From the NCBI GenBank assembly GCA_023101885.1, contig JALPQD010000248.1:707423-771422 (forward strand): a stretch of DNA of 64,000 nt, read 5' to 3'. The translations under genes were made by a program, and so were the position numbers. Shown piece by piece: positions 58,402 through 64,000 of the stretch (its first letter is position 1; each line of letters opens with the position of its first letter). The notes below the pieces were generated by a model. It saw only the letters and a list, made by a program, of their open reading frames with translations. It did not search any database and had not been told where the DNA came from. Source of the DNA: Typhlomys cinereus (lineage: Eukaryota > Chordata > Mammalia > Rodentia > Platacanthomyidae).

Positions 58402-59983
58402 GATCCTGAAACAGAATGAGAGTCATAAGAAAGAAACATCATGACATTTAGAGTGATAGGATGGCTGCAAATACCCAGAGTTAGCATCTGAGAAGCTGAA
58501 TTAAGCTGGATGCTGAATCATCAGATTTTGCCTCCCTAATTCTAAATTAAGGAAAAAGTATGCTTACCTGAGCATCAAAATTGAAAATCAATTTGTTCAG
58601 AAAAAGGAAAAATTTCCAATACCCAAAGCATATATAGGAGCAATCATGTAAGTATTTAGAGAATATAAGGAGCACATGAGTTTAAAACAATGCAAAATAA
58701 GATATAAACCAAGGCTGTGCATCATCTAAAGCACATTAAAGTCAGAATACCATACAGCATCACCAGAAGACATATAACAGAATATTAAATGCACCAAAGT
58801 GTTGCATAGTTTTATATGTTTCAAAGTTTTCATTTGCTTTACACTAAAGACTCAGGAATTATGGTTCAAAACCACAATTTTTTAGAGTTAATTCAGTAAA
58901 ATAGCCAAAAAATTTCAGGTATGAAAATACAAGGAGAACATGAGAAAAATGCTATCAAATAAAATGGGAAAGTTGAAAATAAATAGTATGTGAGAGCTAG
59001 CAAACCTCAGAACCTGCAGTGAAGATGTAATCACTTTTTCGAAAAAAACTGTGAGACCTTAGAATTAAGATTTGGAATTTTGAAACTTCCTACTTATTGG
59101 TATGTGAAATTATCAGAACAGAAATAAAAATGTACAATGTATCAAGCCAAATGGAAAAATACAGATTACATGTCCTGAATATTCTGTTTTAAAGGTGTAT
59201 GGCGTGCATATTCCAAGAATGCTCAAGGGCTATGTAAATTAGTTCATGTTAACCAGAAGAGAGAGTTGGAATCACAAAGTGTTTGCATATGATCTCATCC
59301 CACATAAAATGAAAATGTACATCTCAAAACTTATGATATTTTAAATGAACGAGTAACTATTTTAATCTAAAATTTTTATGACTTGATCAATATTCCATTA
59401 TTAAAAATGTGAAACACAGAAAAATGATAATGCTGAAATAATAAATCTATGGCATGTTAAGCTGTTAGGGAAAAAGTTAAGCTATTCTTAAACAGAAGTT
59501 GTTAACAGCCTGAGAAAACTCTATTTCAGCAAATTGTGGCAAAAATATATGACAAATGGCTACTGATTAAACCAATAATGAAATATAGACAACATGCTAA
59601 CAAAGGAAATACCATTAAATCTGTAAAACTATCTTTTCCAAAATTTGTCAAAAACATTCTTTTTAGTATGGACTTGACAAAGCATTTCAAAACACAAGAA
59701 AATTATGAAAATTCTTCATTATTTAAGAAAACATTTATTATGATGCAAACTATGGTTATTGATACACAATATGATTTTGTACACACCTAGATAAAAAATA
59801 TCTATAGCAAATCTATTAAGTCTAAAACAATGTATATTATGAACTATTTTAAAAGACAACATAAAATCAATTTTATTTCTAGATTAGAAAATATATGAAA
59901 AATAATACTGAAAATATAATCTAAATTTTTGAACATCCAAGAATAAATTCTAAAAATCCATTTTACATCTTTCTTTTAGGTTT

Positions 59984-59984
<1 letters not shown>
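58402..59984. other. AT-rich non-coding DNA, nothing recognised
   Basis: No gene recognised. The 84-codon frame at 59536-59790 is Lys-rich from A-rich sequence and matches nothing I know. Confidence 0.5.
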
Positions 59985-60044
<60 letters not shown>

Positions 60045-60280
60045 TTGTGTATGTATGTGCGTAGGCATGTACCAGAACGCATTGTATGTGCTTGTCTAAG
60101 AATGATTTCAAGAGTCATCATGGATTGTTTCTACCTCCTATTTGCTTCACTGTGGAATTTTCCACCTCCATTTTCCAGGGCGGGAAGTATAGGCTGCCAT
60201 CATTTTCACCTGGCATTTTGAAAAATCTGAATTCAGGGCCTTCTGCTTGTAACCCATGAGCCATCTCTCTATCCCCATAT
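59985..60280 (-). mobile_element. tRNA-headed SINE with expanded (TTTA)n tail
   Basis: Inverted AT-rich-body SINE: TGGATTGTTTCTACCTCC, TCCATTTTCCAGGGCGGGAA, TCAGGGCCTTCTGCTTG, TGAGCCATCTCTC. Its AATAAATAAA tail has expanded into a (TTTA) microsatellite at about 59987-60047, around 15 units. The head has a deletion. Confidence 0.85.
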
Positions 60281-61149
60281 TTTGCACTTATACATATACA
60301 TATACACATACATATCCATATACATATATGTTTTTGATTGTTTATGCATACACATCATTAAAAACACATAATATTCCAAAGAGAAAACTAATGCAAAGTA
60401 AAGATATATCATGTAAAGACTCAAATTAAGTTTTGTACACATTTCCATTTTCTATAAATTGATACATGAATACAAGTTAATCGCAATTAAAATCTCATCA
60501 CAGTTATGCATGCATTCAGAATTTGACAAGCAGACTTCAAAACATTATAAAAGAAAGTTCTAAGAATATTTAAGACATCTTTCAAGAGAAAATGTTTATT
60601 TTGAAGATTATTTCAGAAGTAAGAAAGCTAGGATTGTACAACTGTACAAATACAAGTAGTGTGGTGTATCATACACAAAAGGCAAAGTACAATAGCAAAA
60701 ATAAAAATTCAACCAAATATTTTTTTGAAAAACAGAAGTCCATAAAAATTCCAACTACAACCCCAGATGTGCAATATATATATATATATATGTGAATTAT
60801 GTATACTTCCAGTAGACAGAATTAATAGCATTATATAGTATATAAAAAGATTGAAAAAACCAATATTTTCACCTTATCAATGCCTATTTCATGATAAATG
60901 AGGCATGATCTTTACATAAATAAAAATCCCTATAATTGAAAATAATTGCACATGATGATTGTACTTGTAAGAAATAGATGATGCACAATGATTACCTCTG
61001 TAAGAGATAGTTAAAACTACTTACTATTGAAGAAAGTAAAGCATGGCTTGGTGGTGTGGTAAAATGTTTTAAAATAGTTTTTTCATAATAAATTATAAGA
61101 GTTATTGTATAGACTTAAAAAAGAGGAACTCCAGGATATTGGAAAATAG
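60281..61149. other. AT-rich DNA with (TA)/(CATA) simple repeats
   Basis: ACATATACATATACACATAC-type repeats lie at 60290-60330 and a TA run at about 60774-60791. No gene recognised. Confidence 0.6.
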
Positions 61150-61300
61150 ATTAAAGGATGCTCGGGGGATGGGAGGGGGAGGCACTGGAGGATGGGGAGG
61201 GAGGAGGAGGGGAGGGTGGTACAGGGCAGTGGGAGGTTGGAGGGAGGGAGGGGACCGGTGTACCTGTTAAGTTTGTATGAGTGGAAATTAAAAAAAAAAA
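61150..61300 (+). mobile_element. 5'-truncated L1 3' end
   Basis: GATGCTCGGGGGATGGGAGG, a G-rich tract, GGACCGGTGTACCTGTTAAG, TTTGTATGAGTGG and a run of A. Only about 150 bp of the 3' UTR remain. It matches the young L1 subfamily end seen at 43307 and 6877. Confidence 0.9.
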
Positions 61301-61625
61301 GCAAAACAGACAAGAAGGCCTTTTCAGTGCATGTAACTGAAAGCGGTCCCATTATGAATACAAACAAGCAAGTCTATCAGCTTTGTTGACTACCAAACAA
61401 TATTTGCTGAAAAGCAACAGACAGACTTGTTGAAAGAAGGAATAAAGTCAGTTCTGGAAATAGAAAATGCATCATTAGTCTTTAAGATTATTAAACCATA
61501 TACAGAAATGTAAACAATTGTATCTTCTAGGAGGACTGAAAAGCAACAAGTTCATAAGCTGATACATCATTGGAAACAGCTAAAGTCCTATTGGAACTCT
61601 GGCAATCTGTACCATGTGGAATGAA
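61301..61625. other. non-coding DNA, nothing recognised
   Basis: No gene or repeat recognised. Confidence 0.5.
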
Positions 61626-61805
61626 TATATATATACACATATGTGCATATACACATATGTGCATATATATGTGTGCATATATATATTCATATGTACATAG
61701 AAAGAGAAAAGGACAGAGACAGAGAAAAAGAGAGGCAGACTAAGACAGAAAAAAAAGGCCCAGTATATATATATATATCTCTCTCTCTCACACACACACA
61801 CACTT
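61626..61805. repeat. compound microsatellites (TA)/(CATATG), (TA)(TC)(CA)
   Basis: CATATGTGCATATACA units at 61628-61695, then a GA-rich stretch, then a TA-TC-CA compound tract at about 61764-61802. The 80- and 103-codon frames here are repeat artefacts. Confidence 0.9.
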
Positions 61806-62424
61806 ATTTGCAATCCATCCATTTAATTCAATGCTGGAAAGTATTTGAAAAGATATCTTACATAATATATATAATTTTTAACTTTTTATTGTCTAGCAAT
61901 ATGCATAAACAAAATTTCCAGAATATACACAGCATTATTTTTTTAAAAAACTGAGCACATCTCTACAACTACTGCCCAGATCACAAATGCAAAATGTACA
62001 CATAATGCCTAGAGACGAACTTGCCTTCCAAGCCCTCCTTCTTTCAATCACACCATCATCCCTTCTGTATAGATTTATAGCATATGCTAATCTGCTGTCT
62101 ACTCATAAAACTACACACTGCATATTGGTTACACTTTTTTTGATCACCATTCACTTTAGACACTGAAATCAACGTGTTCTTTTTCCTGACATCAATGATG
62201 ACAAGATTAAGAAACACTGCTACGTAGGATGTCATGAACTACTTCATGCAATTTCTTATTTATTCTTCTCCTGATGTCCAGTATGCTGTTATCAAATGGC
62301 ATTGCTCTGATTGTATGCATACATTTCTATAAGGTTGTCAAACTTCAGCACTTATTTTTTGCCCTTTTAATTTTATTCTTTATTGCTATTTTTAAGCTCT
62401 ATACAATCTTAAATGGTTTCTTTT
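61806..62424. other. AT-rich non-coding DNA, nothing recognised
   Basis: No gene or repeat recognised. Confidence 0.5.
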
Positions 62425-62860
62425 TTGCCTTTTTTATTTTTATTTTTATTTTTTATCTAGTTATACAAGCTCAATGAGTACATACTCTCATCCTCATCCT
62501 TGTCCCATCCCCTCCTCTCTCTCTTTCCCCCTTCTATCTACACAATCTATATTCTCCCCCACACCTCTCTCCCTCCCTGTTTTCCCCCTCCCTCCTCTTT
62601 TGATGCTTCCTGCCTGCTTTCTCCTACCCTCCAGAACTTCAGCTTATATAGGCCCTAAAGTTCCTTCTGGGTTCCACACTAGTGAGTGTTCAGGACTCTG
62701 CAGCATACCTTGGGACCCCTTCTTGGCTCCCCACTAATGTAGGAACACTGTTATATCTGTCTAACTTCTTACCTGTAAGAATCCTACTGCCTGAAATCAT
62801 CTGCCCTGAGATCTGTGCTAGTCTATAGGGGCTTGTTGAGATGTTAGCCATTGTCAGCAC
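62425..62860 (-). mobile_element. older L1 3' UTR fragment
   Basis: A T-rich tail (TTTTTATTTTTATTTTTA...), then TTATACAAGCTCAATGAGTA, a long pyrimidine tract with many CCC runs, CCTAAAGTTCCTTCTGGGTTC and GTCTATAGGGGCTTGTTGAG. This is the antisense L1 3' UTR order, related to but clearly diverged from the copy at 63040. Confidence 0.8.
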
Positions 62861-63039
62861 TCAGGGGCAAGCACGAGTTGAAAATACAGCTGTGAAAAAA
62901 AGTAAATATAAAACCTGTAACTGCATAGTTTATAGTCTAATGGAGAAGCAAAACAATAAAGGAATGAATAATTTAATAATGCACAGGACAGTGATCATGC
63001 TGTGGACAAGTGATGAGTAGGACTATAATTTATATCATG
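62861..63039. other. short non-coding gap between two L1 ends
   Basis: Nothing recognised. Confidence 0.5.
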
Positions 63040-64000
63040 TTTTTTTTTTATTAAAAATTTAATTATACATTTTAAAATTTTTTACCAGTTCCCTCCCTCC
63101 CCCCTCCCCTTCCCCCAGTGTCTCCCCCCCAATTCCCAGAGAGTCCTTTATTGTGTGCGCCTAACTCTCCACTGGGTCCTCCTCTCCGATGACATATAAG
63201 GACCCAGTGGCATTTCCATAAGCCCTTTCTCTTGTTCCCCTTAAGCATAAGATTACTACTATGGTTGTCAATCCCTTGCCTCCAGGGGTCTCGGTGCCCT
63301 TAACAGATGCTAGACTTTATGAGGGCAACAGTGCGCTGGACATTGCGCAGGGCATGCAAAGTTCCATTATGATTGCTTTGGCCCCAACTATTGTTGAGAA
63401 TCTTGGAAATCGTTGCTCCTCCCATCCTTTTGCTCTTACAATCTTACCGCCCCCTCTTCCGCAAATGTCCCTGAGCTCCAGGATGGGGAGAGATTAGGCT
63501 GTCCTAGTTCTATGTGATTGATATAGAGTCTCTGAAGTTCTGGATTGTGGTTTGTTGATTTTCTTTTGCAGTTTTGCTGCTCCTGCAATTCCCTTCACTC
63601 CATTCTGCTGGGCACTGTATGTCACCCCCTGGCCAGAGACAAAAAGCTGTTAAACTGGAGTCTTGTTGTAATAGCACATTCAAGGGTAGATGTAATAAGA
63701 GTAGGAAACCTCACTGAGGGCGGGGTCCATTACCCATTTGCAAAATGATTACTTTTTATCTGCTAGACTATATGCCCTCCCCTTCTGGTGAGATCAGGAA
63801 AGAACGTCTGTGAACTTAACCAGGTTTCTCATTACTTACTTGCAGACCTTGATGGAGGCCTATTTTCTCTGCTGTAACATGGTCTCCTCTCTCCTTGTTT
63901 CTGGTGTGGCCCTCCTAACCCATCTCTCTTGTTCATAATCCTTGCAATTACTGTGTTACATAGGTTTACTTTTAAGTGTCCCAATGTGGGCTGGGCGAGT
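63040..64000 (-). mobile_element. L1 3' UTR running off the right edge
   Basis: A T-rich tail, a pyrimidine tract (CCTCCCTCCCCCCTCCCC), then a stretch collinear with the L1 at 6905-7885: CATTATGATTGCTTTGGCCC, CTCTTACAATCTTACCGCC, ACTTAACCAGGTTTCTCAT, TTTTCTCTGCTGTAACATGG. Divergence between the two is modest. The segment ends just before the ORF2 stop would be reached. The final bases, GGGCTGGGCGAGT, depart from the other copy and could begin another insertion. Confidence 0.93.

Noticed and set aside
59536..59790. 84-codon Lys-rich plus-strand frame
   Set aside because: A-rich sequence gives Lys/Asn-rich frames by chance. No homology or gene context was seen.
1..64000. A coherent novel gene system, operon or defence cluster
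   Set aside because: The window is vertebrate non-coding DNA filled with retroelements. I saw no set of intact genes that could act together.

Overview
The window is about 64 kb of AT-rich mammalian DNA from a rodent. I find no complete host gene: there is no exon chain, no CpG island and no recognisable tRNA, rRNA or snRNA gene. The longest open frames are retroelement remnants or chance frames across microsatellites and purine-rich tracts. It is best read as an intergenic or deep-intronic 'gene desert' dominated by retrotransposon insertions of several ages. Decayed B1-like (7SL-derived) and B4/RSINE1-like SINEs and MT/ORR1-type MaLR LTRs point to a myomorph-type rodent. The youngest and most abundant SINE is a tRNA-headed, CA-tailed element of the B2 superfamily, unlike mouse B1/B2. 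This suggests a non-murid lineage; jerboa-like dipodoids, with their Dip SINE, are one possibility. That is inference only.

Layout. 1-6.9 kb: mostly unique AT-rich DNA with microsatellites and one decayed B1/L1 tail. 6.9-13.2 kb: a nearly full-length but dead LINE-1 on the minus strand. It has ORF1, ORF2 and a long 3' UTR, an internal deletion in the endonuclease, several frameshifts, and a SINE nested inside it with its own target-site duplication. 13.7-14.4 kb: a perfect 160-bp direct repeat. 17.8-21.8 kb: two solo LTRs of one ERV family in opposite orientation, each with a perfect 6-bp target-site duplication. 24-35 kb: scattered SINEs and MaLR or LTR-like pieces. 35.5-46 kb: L1 3'-end fragments, one with a probable 3' transduction and one with a perfect 17-bp duplication, an old L1 ORF2 fragment, and SINEs. 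46-53.5 kb: MaLR LTR and internal remnants, a near-perfect 68-bp inverted repeat, and an old L1 3' UTR. 53.5-56 kb: a young SINE, then the 5' end of an ERVK-like provirus (LTR, tRNA-Lys-type primer-binding site, gag/protease remnants). 58-64 kb: more SINEs, simple repeats and three L1 3' ends, the last running off the right edge.

No cooperative gene system is present. What relates the elements is retrotransposition: L1 machinery supplied from elsewhere in the genome accounts for the SINE and truncated-L1 insertions. Both show A-rich tails and 12-18-bp target-site duplications. The ERV pieces show integrase-type 6-bp duplications.
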